64,000 nucleotides of DNA from an uncultured Eubacteriales bacterium. Its GTDB lineage: Bacteria > Bacillota > Clostridia > Oscillospirales > Acutalibacteraceae. The notes below the pieces were generated by a model. The model saw only the letters and a program-made list of their open reading frames with translations, was not told the origin of the DNA and made no database searches. The position numbers and the translations under genes are program-made. The stretch spans positions 1 to 64,000 of the forward strand of contig CAKSFA010000004.1 in the NCBI GenBank assembly GCA_934454125.1, written 5' to 3'. Below, in pieces: positions 43,939 to 52,866 of the stretch. How positions within the stretch are numbered: the stretch's first letter is position 1; each line of letters opens with the position of its first letter.

Positions 43939-43985
43939 AGCGGTCCCTCCTGCCGTTCTATCAAAACTATGGGCATTCCTGTATT

Positions 43986-43999
43986 ATGAATAGATTCAT
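43986..43999. promoter_or_regulatory. Palindrome at the aroB transcription start
   Basis: ATGAAT and ATTCAT are perfect arms around two bases. The site starts at the aroB -10 box and covers the expected start of transcription, a usual place for a repressor. The binding protein is unknown and chance cannot be excluded. Confidence 0.4.
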
Positions 44000-44026
44000 T
44001 ATACTGCGTGTACTGCTAAAAATCAA
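43998..44026 (-). promoter_or_regulatory. Promoter of the aro operon
   Basis: On the minus strand TTGATT (44026-44021) and TATAAT (44003-43998) are 17 bp apart. Confidence 0.85.
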
Positions 44027-44069
44027 ACAGAATCCATAAAATCTTTGTCAAAACAGCGGTAAAATCTAT

Positions 44070-44098
44070 TTGATACTTTGCAAAGCGTCATGTATAAT
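44070..44098 (+). promoter_or_regulatory. Promoter of the cobalamin operon (cbiK)
   Basis: TTGATA at 44070-44075 and TATAAT at 44093-44098 are 17 bp apart, 30 bp before the cbiK start. It is divergent from the aroB promoter. Confidence 0.85.
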
Positions 44099-44127
44099 AA
44101 AAAGCAGAAAAAAGAAAGGATTGCGCT

Positions 44128-44919
44128 ATGAATAAAAAGGCTTTGGCAGTCATCAGTTTTGGAACAACGTACCCACAGGCGCAGGAGGCAATCTTGCACA
44201 TGGAGTCCGCACTTGCCCACCATGTGCCAAACCACGATTGTTACCGCGCATTTACGTCTAAAATGGTGATTGCAAAATTAAAACGAGAGCAGGGGCAAAC
44301 CGTCCTCACACCAGAAGAACTGCTGGAGCAACTTGCACAGCAGGGCTATACCGAAATTTTATGCCAGCCGCTGCACATCATCAATGGCTTTGAATACGAA
44401 AAAATGTGCCGTGCACTCAACGCATATGCCAACCTGTTTGAACAGATCAAAATTGGCAAACCGCTGCTCACACACGAGTCAGACTACCGCACCTGCTGCC
44501 AAATCATCAAGCAATATGCACCTCCTCAGCAAATGCAAGACGCACTGGCCTTAATGGGACACGGTACCGAACATTTTGCAAACGCCTCTTACTGCCAGCT
44601 TGAAAATATGTTCCGCGCCTTGGGGCACGAGCGCGTATATGTCGGCACAGTCGAAGGCTTTCCCGATTTAAATTATGTCATGGGTCGGCTCAAACAGCAT
44701 AATGTCACACGGGTGCATCTAATGCCCTTTATGATTGTTGCCGGTGACCATGCGCAAAACGATATGGCCGGACCAGAACCGGATTCCTGGAAATGCACGC
44801 TGGAGCAAGCAGGTTTTTCCGTCACCGTGCAGCTGGACGGGCTTGGCATGTTCCCGGAAACAGGCGCACTGTTTGCAACACATCTGGACAGCGCACAACC
44901 ATTGTGCACCCACAATTAA
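44128..44919 (+). CDS. cbiK: Anaerobic cobaltochelatase CbiK
   Basis: Inserts cobalt into sirohydrochlorin at the start of the anaerobic cobalamin pathway. The 263-residue protein starts MNKKALAVISFGTTYPQAQ. It has the metal-binding histidines in LMGHGTEHFANASY and in VAGDHAQNDMAGPEPDSW, and PLHIINGFEYEKM. No signal peptide is present, so it is cytoplasmic. It is the only gene of the operon upstream of the cobalamin riboswitch, so it should escape riboswitch control if the promoter at 44070 is the main one. Confidence 0.94.
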   Translation: MNKKALAVISFGTTYPQAQEAILHMESALAHHVPNHDCYRAFTSKMVIAKLKREQGQTVLTPEELLEQLAQQGYTEILCQPLHIINGFEYEKMCRALNAYANLFEQIKIGKPLLTHESDYRTCCQIIKQYAPPQQMQDALALMGHGTEHFANASYCQLENMFRALGHERVYVGTVEGFPDLNYVMGRLKQHNVTRVHLMPFMIVAGDHAQNDMAGPEPDSWKCTLEQAGFSVTVQLDGLGMFPETGALFATHLDSAQPLCTHN

Positions 44920-44925
44920 ATCCCT

Positions 44926-45040
44926 CGGCAGGAACCCTCGGGGAAGTCGGGTGAAATTCCCGCACAAGTACGTTACCGTCACAGTCGGACTACCGCCCTG
45001 TCGCTTGTATTTTACGGCACTGAAATGCAAGGCTGCCTGC
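44926..45040 (+). promoter_or_regulatory. Cobalamin riboswitch
   Basis: The leader between cbiK and cbiD contains the conserved core GGGAAGTCGGGTGAAATTCC (44941-44960) and a B12-box match AGTCGGACTACCGCC (44983-44997). GCAGG at 44928-44932 can close the domain by pairing with CCTGC at 45036-45040. The same CCTGC can instead pair with GCAGG at 45047-45051, giving mutually exclusive folds. Exact ends are estimates. Confidence 0.85.
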
Positions 45041-45064
45041 AACACAGCAGGTATGATTCTGCAT

Positions 45065-45102
45065 GTCATTTTCGCCGTATCGAAGATGACCATTTCTTTT
45101 TT
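45065..45102 (+). terminator. Riboswitch-controlled intrinsic terminator
   Basis: GTCATTTTCG (45065-45074) pairs with CGAAGATGAC (45081-45090), with one G-U pair, around a 6-nt loop. CATTTCTTTTTT follows. It lies just upstream of cbiD and is the likely expression platform of the cobalamin riboswitch. Confidence 0.75.
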
Positions 45103-45128
45103 ACCACCATTTGAACAAGGAGCCGGAT

Positions 45129-46277
45129 ATGGAACTTTACGTTTATAAAAATCAGCAGCAGCTTCGGTGTGGTTACACCACCGGCTCCTGTGCAGCCGCG
45201 GCCGCCAAAGCAGCCGCCATTATGCTGCTGCGTCAAACTCCGCTTTCACAAATCGAGCTGCCCACGCCCAAGGGCGTCCTGCTGCGCCTTCCGGTACAAG
45301 AAATCTCCATCACACCGGCCACCGTCACCTGCGCAATCCAAAAAGACAGCGGAGACGACCCCGATATTACAAACGGCGTCCTCGTTTATGCCACGGTCAC
45401 AACGCAGTCTGCCCCTAATATCACAATCAAAGGTGGAACCGGCGTTGGCACCGTCACAAAACCGGGTCTTGAGCAACCTGTTGGACAAGCTGCCATCAAT
45501 CGGGTTCCCCGCCAAATGATTACGCAGGCACTGGAACAAGTTCGGGAAGATCACGATTACACCGGCGGCTTTGTTGTCACCATCTCAATCCCTGCCGGTG
45601 TTGAACTTGCACAGCGCACCTTCAATCCCAAATTGGGCATCGTTGGTGGCATTTCGGTTCTGGGCACCAGCGGCATTGTCGAGCCCATGAGTGAACAGGC
45701 GATGGTTGCCTCCATTTTTGCAGAGCTGCAAATGCTGGCTGCCAATCAAACAGACAAACGACTATGTCTCACCCCAGGCAATTATGGCGAACACTTCATG
45801 CGCCACAACACACTGCTCAACATTCGCCACAGTGTAAAATGCAGCAATTACATCGGCCAAACCCTCGATAAAGCAGTCGAACTGGGGTTTCGCGAGATTC
45901 TGATTATCGGCCACATCGGCAAACTGATTAAACTGGCCGGCGGCATTATGAACACCCATTCCAACATGGCAGATGCACGCATGGAACTCTTCGCCGCACA
46001 TACCGCGCTGTTCTGTTCCGATTGCACCCTGATCCAGCAAATTATGAACTGCGTCACCACCGATCAAGTGCTAGAGCATCTCAACCAGCGTAACTTAACC
46101 ACACTGGTTCTGCAATCCATTCTGCAAAAAATCGACCTGCACCTGCGCAACCGCGTCGGAGAAACCACGCAAATCGGCGCAATTCTATTCTCCAACCAAC
46201 ACGGCTATTTGGGAGAAACCGCACAGGTATCCAAAATCTGCGCACAACACACATCAAAAAAGGAGAACCATACATGA
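45129..46277 (+). CDS. cbiD: Cobalt-precorrin-5B C1-methyltransferase CbiD
   Basis: Methylates C1 in the anaerobic corrin pathway. The 382-residue protein has the characteristic N-terminus LRCGYTTGSCAAAAAKAAA, KDSGDDPDITNG, the TVTKPGLEQPVGQAAINRVP region and LIGHIGKLIKLAGGIMNTHS-like segment. The ATG at 45129 has AAGGAG six bases upstream; a TTG at 45111 is less likely. It overlaps cbiL by four bases (ATGA). Confidence 0.95.
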   Translation: MELYVYKNQQQLRCGYTTGSCAAAAAKAAAIMLLRQTPLSQIELPTPKGVLLRLPVQEISITPATVTCAIQKDSGDDPDITNGVLVYATVTTQSAPNITIKGGTGVGTVTKPGLEQPVGQAAINRVPRQMITQALEQVREDHDYTGGFVVTISIPAGVELAQRTFNPKLGIVGGISVLGTSGIVEPMSEQAMVASIFAELQMLAANQTDKRLCLTPGNYGEHFMRHNTLLNIRHSVKCSNYIGQTLDKAVELGFREILIIGHIGKLIKLAGGIMNTHSNMADARMELFAAHTALFCSDCTLIQQIMNCVTTDQVLEHLNQRNLTTLVLQSILQKIDLHLRNRVGETTQIGAILFSNQHGYLGETAQVSKICAQHTSKKENHT

Positions 46278-46972
46278 ACGGAATCTTATACGGCATCGGC
46301 ATCGGTCCCGGCGATCCGGAGCTCATCACATTAAAAGCAGTGCGCATCATCGAGCAATGCCCGGTCATTGCCGTGCCTCAAACTGGCAAAGACCGCCGGG
46401 TTGCCCTTAGCATTGCCGAACAAGCCGTACCCCGGCTACACGAAAAAGAAATTCTCTCCCTGCCATTTCCAATGACGCGAGACACCGCAGTGCTGGAGGC
46501 CAACCGCAACGCCGTTGCCACCCAGCTTACCGCTGTCCTGCAACAAGGCAAAGATGTTGCTTTTCTCACTTTGGGAGATCCCACCATTTATTCCACTTAT
46601 TTTTATATCCACCGGCGCATCCAGCAACAGGGCTTCACTGCGCAAATGGTCGCAGGCGTTCCCTCCTTCTGCGCCGTCGCTGCAAAGTTAGATCTCAGCC
46701 TAGCACAAGCAGAAGAACCCATCACAATCATTCCGGCTTCTTACCCATGCACAGCACAAATGCTGCAAACACCGGGCACCAAAGTGCTGATGAAAACCGG
46801 AAAAGCGATGGAGCAAGTCAAAACCCTGCTGCAGCAAAACGGTTTCTATGACCAGGCAAAAATGGTGCAAAACTGCGGTCTTGAAGGCGAACGCATCTTC
46901 CTTTCACTCAACCAGGCAGATAACTCTGCCGGCTACCTTTCTGTCATCATCAGCAGGGAGGAAGCGCTATGA
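46274..46972 (+). CDS. cbiL: Cobalt-factor II C20-methyltransferase CbiL
   Basis: SAM-dependent methyltransferase of the tetrapyrrole methylase family. The 232-residue protein has GIGIGPGDPELITLKAVRII, FLTLGDPTIYSTYFYIHRRI and VAGVPSFCAVAAKLDL, all typical of CbiL/CobI. Start and stop overlaps of four bases on both sides indicate translational coupling; AAGGAG precedes the ATG. Confidence 0.94.
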   Translation: MNGILYGIGIGPGDPELITLKAVRIIEQCPVIAVPQTGKDRRVALSIAEQAVPRLHEKEILSLPFPMTRDTAVLEANRNAVATQLTAVLQQGKDVAFLTLGDPTIYSTYFYIHRRIQQQGFTAQMVAGVPSFCAVAAKLDLSLAQAEEPITIIPASYPCTAQMLQTPGTKVLMKTGKAMEQVKTLLQQNGFYDQAKMVQNCGLEGERIFLSLNQADNSAGYLSVIISREEAL

Positions 46973-47754
46973 TTCATTTTGTAGGCGCCGGCCCAGGCGC
47001 AGCCGACCTCATCACCGTGCGCGGACAAGCACTGCTTCAACAGGCAGATATCATCATCTACGCCGGCTCTCTGGTCAACCCTACTCTGCTGGAGTACGCA
47101 AAGCCAAGCTGCAAGATTCACAACAGCGCACACATGACACTGGAAGAAGTTCTTGCCGTCATGCAGCAGGCCGAGCAGACACAACGCATAACAGTGCGCC
47201 TGCACACAGGCGATCCCTGCTTATACGGGGCCATTCAAGAACAAATGGATGCTCTGGACAAGCTGGGCATCACTTATGATGTCGTGCCCGGTGTCAGCTC
47301 ATTTTGTGGGGCTGCCGCAGCATTAAAAACTGAATATACCCTGCCCGGCGTATCACAATCGGTTGTAATCACCCGCATAGCCGGCAGAACACCGGTACCA
47401 GAAAAAGAAGAAATCTCCCTGTTTGCCGCACACGGTGCCACCATGGTAATTTTTCTAAGCACCGGCATGCTGCCACAGCTCAGCCAAAGACTGATGCTTG
47501 GCGGTTATTCCGGAGATACCCCCGCAGCAATCGTATACAAAGCCACCTGGCCGCAAGAACAGGTGCTGCGCTGCACGGTCGCAAACCTTGCGCAAACCGC
47601 AAAACAGCACAATATTACCAAAACAGCGCTGATCGTTGTCGGCAACTGTCTAAACAGCGCATACGAGCGCTCCAGACTATATCATCCGTCCTTCTCACAC
47701 GAGTTCCGCGCCGGCACCAACGAACTAACAGAAAAACGGGGTATCCAGCTATGA
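46969..47754 (+). CDS. cbiF: Cobalt-precorrin-4 C11-methyltransferase CbiF
   Basis: Tetrapyrrole methylase that methylates C11. The 261-residue protein has IHFVGAGPGAADLITVRGQA, IIYAGSLVNPTLLEYA, RLHTGDPCLYGAIQEQMDAL and the PGVSSFCGAAAALKTEYTLP signature of CbiF/CobM. It overlaps both neighbours by four bases. Confidence 0.95.
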   Translation: MIHFVGAGPGAADLITVRGQALLQQADIIIYAGSLVNPTLLEYAKPSCKIHNSAHMTLEEVLAVMQQAEQTQRITVRLHTGDPCLYGAIQEQMDALDKLGITYDVVPGVSSFCGAAAALKTEYTLPGVSQSVVITRIAGRTPVPEKEEISLFAAHGATMVIFLSTGMLPQLSQRLMLGGYSGDTPAAIVYKATWPQEQVLRCTVANLAQTAKQHNITKTALIVVGNCLNSAYERSRLYHPSFSHEFRAGTNELTEKRGIQL

Positions 47755-48782
47755 AGCTTGCTATCATCTGCTTTACTGCCGCCGGCAAACTGCTCAGTCT
47801 GCAACTTGCCCCCGCACTTACTGCCGATGTCTGCACCCTGTTCACCACCCAAAAACTGGCAGACCAAACCATTTGCTCCTATGGCACCGATCTCACCGGG
47901 TTCGTGGGCCACGCATTTACACAGTACGACGGCTTGGTGTTCATCGGTGCCAGCGGCATTGCCGTGCGTGCAGTCGCACCGCATCTCAACAGCAAAACCA
48001 CCGACCCCGCCGTGGTCGTCATGGACGAAAAAGCGCGGTTTTCCATCTCACTTGTTTCAGGACACATCGGCTGTGCCAACTCCTTAGCGCTTCGGCTGGC
48101 ACATGCCGTAAACGCAACGCCCGTCATCACCACGGCCACCGACGTCAACGGCCTGTTTTCCATCGATAGCTGGGCAGCACACCACAATCTGCATATCGAA
48201 AACATGCACGTCGCAAAAGAGATTTCCGCGCGCCTGCTCCATCATCTGCCGGTAGGCTTTACCACAAATCAGTTCACACTGCCGCCGCTGCCCAAAGGCT
48301 TTGTCGAAACAGCAGCCCCAGTCGGCGCAGTCATCTCTATTTATGAAACACAAGCGCCCTACGCACAAACCCTGCGCCTGGTGCCAAAGCTTGTCTCCAT
48401 CGGCATCGGGTGCAAAAAAGGCACATCCGCAGAGCAAATCGAATCCCTATTTCTGCACTGTTTGCAAAAACACAATTTGTCCCTGCACAGCATCCAGCAA
48501 ATCTGCTCCATCGATCTCAAACGGCACGAACCGGGTCTGCTGCAATTTTGCAAAAACTACACTCTGCCGCTTGTATGCTATTCGTCACAGCAGCTTACCA
48601 AAGCACAAGGCAACTTCACCCCCTCTGCATTCGTGCAAGCAATCACCGGCATTGACAATATCTGTGAGCGCGCCTGTGTACTCGGCGCAAAAAACGGCAC
48701 ACTGCTCATTCCCAAGCATAGCGCAAACGGCGTCACATTTGCCGCCGCGCTTCAGAACCGGAGGTTTCCATTTGAATATTAA
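47751..48782 (+). CDS. cbiG: Cobalt-precorrin-5A hydrolase CbiG
   Basis: Opens the delta-lactone and releases acetaldehyde in the anaerobic pathway. The 343-residue protein has FIGASGIAVRAVAPHL, DPAVVVMDEKARFSISLVSG, HIGCANSLALRLA and a C-terminal CobE/GbiG-like domain starting near SIGIGCKKGTSAEQIESLF. Presence of cbiG with cbiD and cbiK marks the oxygen-independent route. Its end overlaps the hemA start by 11 bp. Confidence 0.94.
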   Translation: MKLAIICFTAAGKLLSLQLAPALTADVCTLFTTQKLADQTICSYGTDLTGFVGHAFTQYDGLVFIGASGIAVRAVAPHLNSKTTDPAVVVMDEKARFSISLVSGHIGCANSLALRLAHAVNATPVITTATDVNGLFSIDSWAAHHNLHIENMHVAKEISARLLHHLPVGFTTNQFTLPPLPKGFVETAAPVGAVISIYETQAPYAQTLRLVPKLVSIGIGCKKGTSAEQIESLFLHCLQKHNLSLHSIQQICSIDLKRHEPGLLQFCKNYTLPLVCYSSQQLTKAQGNFTPSAFVQAITGIDNICERACVLGAKNGTLLIPKHSANGVTFAAALQNRRFPFEY

Positions 48783-49980
48783 AGTCGCATCCATCAATTA
48801 TACCGCCGCATCTGTGGCTCGGCGTGAAGTCTTTGCCTTCACCCCCCTGCAAATTCAAGCGCTTGAACAACAAATTCTGCAAACCAATGCGCTCACCGGC
48901 TGCATCGTGCTTTCCACCTGCAACCGCACAGAGCTCTGGCTTTCTGCGCCATCGCAAACTCTCTCCACACTTTCCCCAATCGAGATCCTCTGCTCCGCCG
49001 CAGGCGTTGCTACACAGCGGTACGCACCGTTTTTCACCACGCACAGCGGCACTGCTGCCGCAACTTACCTTTCTGAACTGGCCTGCGGTCTGCACTCCCA
49101 AATTTTCGGTGAAGACCAAATCCTCTCACAAATCAAAACCGCGCTTGCCAACGCACGCGAAAACGGCACAACCGATGCAACGCTGGAGCTAGTCTTTCGC
49201 ACTGCAATCACCGCAGCAAAAGCGGTCAAAACTCAGCTAAAACTCACCACCGCAGACCACAACATCGCGCTTGGCGCCGTTGCGCTGCTGCAAAAAACAT
49301 TCGGGCAAAACCTGCACCAACTGCCCTGCCTTGTCATCGGCAGCGGAGAGATGGGTCGGCTGGCCGTGCAAGCCTTGCAAAATGCCGGTTGCACCGTCAC
49401 CATGACGCTACGCAATTACCATAAAAAAGAAGCAATCGTTCCCGCCGGTTGTCGCGTGCTCAATTATGATGAACGCATGGCGCATCTCAACCGCTTCCGC
49501 GTCATCATCAGCGCAACGCTCAGTCCTCACCAAACCATCAAATACCACGAGCTACAGGCCGTACTCGATAACAATCCGCACACGTTCATCGATCTTGCCA
49601 TCCCGCGAGACATCGACTGCAAGATCGCAACCCTGCCGCAAATCACCCTGTTCGGCCTCGACGATCTGTCTCTAACACCTTCCCCCTCCGTCCAAACACA
49701 GCAACAACAAGCCCGGCAGATTTTGCAGGAACACATCACCCAACTGGAACAGCAATCCGCCTTTCGGCCATGGATTCCCGCCTTGCAGACCATCAGCCGT
49801 TCCGTCGCACAAGACGCAGCGCAGCGCACCGCCGCCGGCGGCCGCGCACCGGTCGAAAAAGCCGTTGCAAAGCTGCTATACGGCCTGCGCGAACAACTTT
49901 CTCAGGAGCAGCTCCAACTCTGTATGGAAGCGCTGCTCCGCTCTGTCAACATCAGCAAACAAAAAGGAGAATCTTTATGA
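48772..49980 (+). CDS. hemA: Glutamyl-tRNA reductase
   Basis: First step of the C5 pathway to 5-aminolevulinate, reducing glutamyl-tRNA to glutamate semialdehyde. The 402-residue protein has the catalytic cysteine in CIVLSTCNRTELWL, HSQIFGEDQILSQIKTA, the NADP motif VIGSGEMGRLAVQAL and a C-terminal dimerisation helix. I start it at TTG 48772, because GGAGG is seven bases upstream and the family begins IKVASINYTAAS; the longer open frame reaching 48301 lies within cbiG. It ends in an ATGA overlap with cbiH. Confidence 0.93.
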   Translation: MNIKVASINYTAASVARREVFAFTPLQIQALEQQILQTNALTGCIVLSTCNRTELWLSAPSQTLSTLSPIEILCSAAGVATQRYAPFFTTHSGTAAATYLSELACGLHSQIFGEDQILSQIKTALANARENGTTDATLELVFRTAITAAKAVKTQLKLTTADHNIALGAVALLQKTFGQNLHQLPCLVIGSGEMGRLAVQALQNAGCTVTMTLRNYHKKEAIVPAGCRVLNYDERMAHLNRFRVIISATLSPHQTIKYHELQAVLDNNPHTFIDLAIPRDIDCKIATLPQITLFGLDDLSLTPSPSVQTQQQQARQILQEHITQLEQQSAFRPWIPALQTISRSVAQDAAQRTAAGGRAPVEKAVAKLLYGLREQLSQEQLQLCMEALLRSVNISKQKGESL

Positions 49981-50702
49981 AACTATTCGTCATTGGCCTG
50001 GGGCCCGGCAATCAGGCACAAATCACCCCACAAGCGCTGCAAGCGCTGGCAGAAAGCCAGGTCATTGCCGGCTACACGGTTTATATCGACTTAATCGCAC
50101 ACTTAATCCAACAAAAAGAAATTTTAACCACCTCCATGAAGCAAGAGATTGACCGTTGCCGCATGGCAATCGAAGCCGCCGTCAGCGGCAAAACCGTCTC
50201 CATGGTGTGCAGTGGCGATGCCGGTGTATACGGCATGGCCGGCCTGATCTACGAGCTTAGCCAAGATTACCCGCCCATCGAAATCGAGGTCATTCCCGGC
50301 ATCACTGCTGCCTGCAGCGGCGCTGCTGTACTAGGTGCACCATTGATGCACGACTTTGCCGTCATCTCCCTGAGCGATCTGCTCACCCCGTGGCAAAAAA
50401 TCGAAGCCCGGATCCACGCCGCAGCACAAGCCGACTTTGTCATCTGTCTGTACAATCCCTCCAGCAAAAAACGCCACGATTATCTCGAAAAAGCTTGCCG
50501 CATCGTGCTGGGGTACCAATCACCCAACACCATGTGCGGCTATGTCAAAAGTATCGGCCGGGACGGCCAACACGCGCAAATTTTGTCCCTCGAACAACTG
50601 ACAACCACACCGGTCAATATGTTCACAACCGTATACATCGGCAACTCCCAAACCAAAGTGATTGCCGGCAAACTGGTCACACCACGCGGCTATCAAGTGT
50701 AA
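49977..50702 (+). CDS. cbiH: Cobalt-factor III C17-methyltransferase CbiH
   Basis: Ring-contracting tetrapyrrole methylase. The 241-residue protein starts MKLFVIGLGPGNQAQITPQA. It has VIAGYTVYIDLI, MVCSGDAGVYGMAGLIYEL, VIPGITAACSGAAVLGAPLM and LCNPSSKKR-like YNPSSKKRHDYL, typical of CbiH/CobJ. The ATG at 49977 has GGAGA upstream. Confidence 0.95.
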   Translation: MKLFVIGLGPGNQAQITPQALQALAESQVIAGYTVYIDLIAHLIQQKEILTTSMKQEIDRCRMAIEAAVSGKTVSMVCSGDAGVYGMAGLIYELSQDYPPIEIEVIPGITAACSGAAVLGAPLMHDFAVISLSDLLTPWQKIEARIHAAAQADFVICLYNPSSKKRHDYLEKACRIVLGYQSPNTMCGYVKSIGRDGQHAQILSLEQLTTTPVNMFTTVYIGNSQTKVIAGKLVTPRGYQV

Positions 50703-50732
50703 CCGTCACCGCATACGAAAGGAGCACACCCC

Positions 50733-51974
50733 GTGAAACAACTTTTGATCTTCGCCGGCACCACAGAGGGGCGCCAACTTGTGCAGGCACTCACCAACTA
50801 TCAAGTCGAAATCCACGCCTGCGTTGCAACTGAATACGGCAAAGAAGTGCTTCCGCAAAACCCACAAATCACCGTCCACACCGGCCGTTTGACGCAACCG
50901 CAAATGGCAGCGTTTCTGCAAACACAACATTTTGCCTGCGTCATAGACGCAACTCACCCCTTCGCAACCGAGGTCACGCAAAACATCACGCAAGCCTGTC
51001 AGGCCACGCAAACTCCATACCTGCGCCTGCTGCGGCAAAGCGGCGCACACAACGAGTGCATCACCGTTGCCAGCACACAACAGGCCGCCGAATACCTAAA
51101 TGGCACCCAGGGCAATGTATTACTCACCACCGGCAGCAAAGAACTTGCCGCATTTACCGCCGTCAACAATTTCAAAGAACGCCTGTATGCCCGCGTGCTT
51201 CCCATGGCCTCCGTCATAGAACAATGCACCGCGCTCGGTTTTACCGGCAAGCATTTAATCTGCATGCAAGGGCCGTTCTCACTTGAGCTCAACCGTGCGC
51301 TGTTGCGGCAAATCAATGCTTCTTATCTTGTCACCAAAGATTCCGGCAGCACCGGCGGCGTTGACGAAAAGCTTCAAGCAGCACAAGCCGAAAACGTCAC
51401 GCCCATTCTCATCGGCCGTCCCATGCAAGAAACCGGCTGCGCCCCTGAGCAGGCGCTGCAAAAACTGGTGCACGATTTTACCTTGCAGAAAAAAGAAAAT
51501 CACACCACACCGTACTTTCCTTTTTTCTGCAATATAAAAGACAAACGTATTCTGGTGCTAGGCGGCGGTAGCATCGCCCAACGGCGTATCGAAACTTTGT
51601 TGCCCTTCGGCTGTCACATCACCGTTATTGCACCACAATGCACCAGCGTACTGCAAATGCACGCTGCACACCGGCACATCACGCTGCAAAATCGCCCCTA
51701 TCAATCCGGTGACTGCACCGGCTTTGATTTCGTCTTAGCCGCCACCAATGTTCCCACTGTCAACGAAGCCGCCGCACAAGAATGTCGCAACCATAGCATT
51801 CCAGTCAACCTATGCCACAACAAAACACTATGCGATTTTTATTTTCCCGCCATCGTTCGGCAGCAGCATCTGGTCGTCGGCATTTCCGCCAGCGGCGCAA
51901 ATCACAGGCAGGCAAGCCAGGTCGCAGCCCGTCTGCGCGCCCACCAAACACAACTGCTATCAGAGGAGGACTAG
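50733..51974 (+). CDS. cbiJ: Fused precorrin-6A reductase (CbiJ) and precorrin-2 dehydrogenase-like (Met8/SirC) domain
   Basis: Two corrin enzymes on one 413-residue chain. Residues 1-250 are CbiJ/CobK, the NADPH-dependent reductase (LLIFAGTTEGRQLVQAL, CVIDATHPFATEVTQNI, LLTTGSKEL, YLVTKDSGSTGGVDEKL). After a linker, residues about 262-413 match the precorrin-2 dehydrogenase fold (NIKDKRILVLGGGSIAQRR, VLAATNVPTVNEAA, HLVVGISASGANHRQAS), which makes sirohydrochlorin for CbiK. The residue that is often Asp right after AATN is Val here, so dehydrogenase activity deserves checking. The first domain starts 30 bp after cbiH; the gene is four bases from hemC. Confidence 0.9.
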   Translation: MKQLLIFAGTTEGRQLVQALTNYQVEIHACVATEYGKEVLPQNPQITVHTGRLTQPQMAAFLQTQHFACVIDATHPFATEVTQNITQACQATQTPYLRLLRQSGAHNECITVASTQQAAEYLNGTQGNVLLTTGSKELAAFTAVNNFKERLYARVLPMASVIEQCTALGFTGKHLICMQGPFSLELNRALLRQINASYLVTKDSGSTGGVDEKLQAAQAENVTPILIGRPMQETGCAPEQALQKLVHDFTLQKKENHTTPYFPFFCNIKDKRILVLGGGSIAQRRIETLLPFGCHITVIAPQCTSVLQMHAAHRHITLQNRPYQSGDCTGFDFVLAATNVPTVNEAAAQECRNHSIPVNLCHNKTLCDFYFPAIVRQQHLVVGISASGANHRQASQVAARLRAHQTQLLSEED

Positions 51975-51978
51975 CGCC

Positions 51979-52866
51979 ATGTCAACAAAAACCGTGCGCA
52001 TTGGCACGCGAGACAGCCAGCTGGCCATACTGCAAACACAACTGGTGTGCAACGCCATCACCGCCCGACACCCGCACATCGCCTTTGAACTCGTCCCGAT
52101 GAAAACCACCGGAGACAAAATCCTGAACCAAACCCTCGATAAAGTCGGTGGCAAAGGCTTGTTCGTCAAAGAGCTCGATGCCGCGCTAATACACGGTCAT
52201 GTCGATCTCTGCGTCCACAGTCTCAAAGACGTTCCTCCGCAAGATAACCCCGAACTTCCCCTTGCCGCCCTGTTGCAACGCGGCGATCCCAGAGATGCCC
52301 TCATCCTGCCACAAACTCAGAATTTCCCGGCATTTACTGCCCAAATCGGCACCTCCAGTCTGCGCCGCAAATTACAATTGCAATCCCTGTTCCCCAACTG
52401 CACCTGCACGCCTGTTCGCGGCAATATTCTTACGCGTCTCTCCAAGGCAGACAGTGGTGCATATTCCGCCCTGGTGCTGGCAAGCGCCGGTCTGCAGCGC
52501 TCTGGCCTTGCAGCGCGCATCAGCCGCATCTTTTCCGTTCAAGAAATGCTCCCCGCAGCAGGGCAGGGCATTCTGACCATACAAGCCCGCGCACAAGACC
52601 ACTGGCCATTCCTCTCCGATGTCCACCACCCACCTACCGCAACCGCAGCTCTGGCAGAGCGCAGCTTTGTGGGCACACTGGGGGGCAACTGCTCTGCACC
52701 GGTAGCCGCTTACGCACAGGTCAACGGCAATGAGCTAAAACTCACTGGTCTGCACGCCCCTGCCGGCGATATTTTCTTCACAGACACCATCACAGGTCAA
52801 ACCGACAAAGCAGAGCAACTGGGAGAAGAACTGGCACAACGCATGAAAGGCAGGCACAACGCATGA
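51979..52866 (+). CDS. hemC: Hydroxymethylbilane synthase (porphobilinogen deaminase)
   Basis: Polymerises four porphobilinogens. The 295-residue protein starts STKTVRIGTRDSQLAILQ and has GGKGLFVKELDAALIHG, VDLCVHSLKDVP, GTSSLRRKLQL and the dipyrromethane-cofactor cysteine in GTLGGNCSAPVAAYA. The ATG at 51979 has GAGGAGGA upstream; upstream sequence in the same frame overlaps the previous gene and is not HemC-like. Its stop overlaps the next start. Confidence 0.95.
   Translation: MSTKTVRIGTRDSQLAILQTQLVCNAITARHPHIAFELVPMKTTGDKILNQTLDKVGGKGLFVKELDAALIHGHVDLCVHSLKDVPPQDNPELPLAALLQRGDPRDALILPQTQNFPAFTAQIGTSSLRRKLQLQSLFPNCTCTPVRGNILTRLSKADSGAYSALVLASAGLQRSGLAARISRIFSVQEMLPAAGQGILTIQARAQDHWPFLSDVHHPPTATAALAERSFVGTLGGNCSAPVAAYAQVNGNELKLTGLHAPAGDIFFTDTITGQTDKAEQLGEELAQRMKGRHNA

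Noticed and set aside
48301..48771. N-terminal extension of hemA
   Set aside because: It runs inside cbiG and has no similarity to glutamyl-tRNA reductase; the TTG at 48772 has a well-placed GGAGG.
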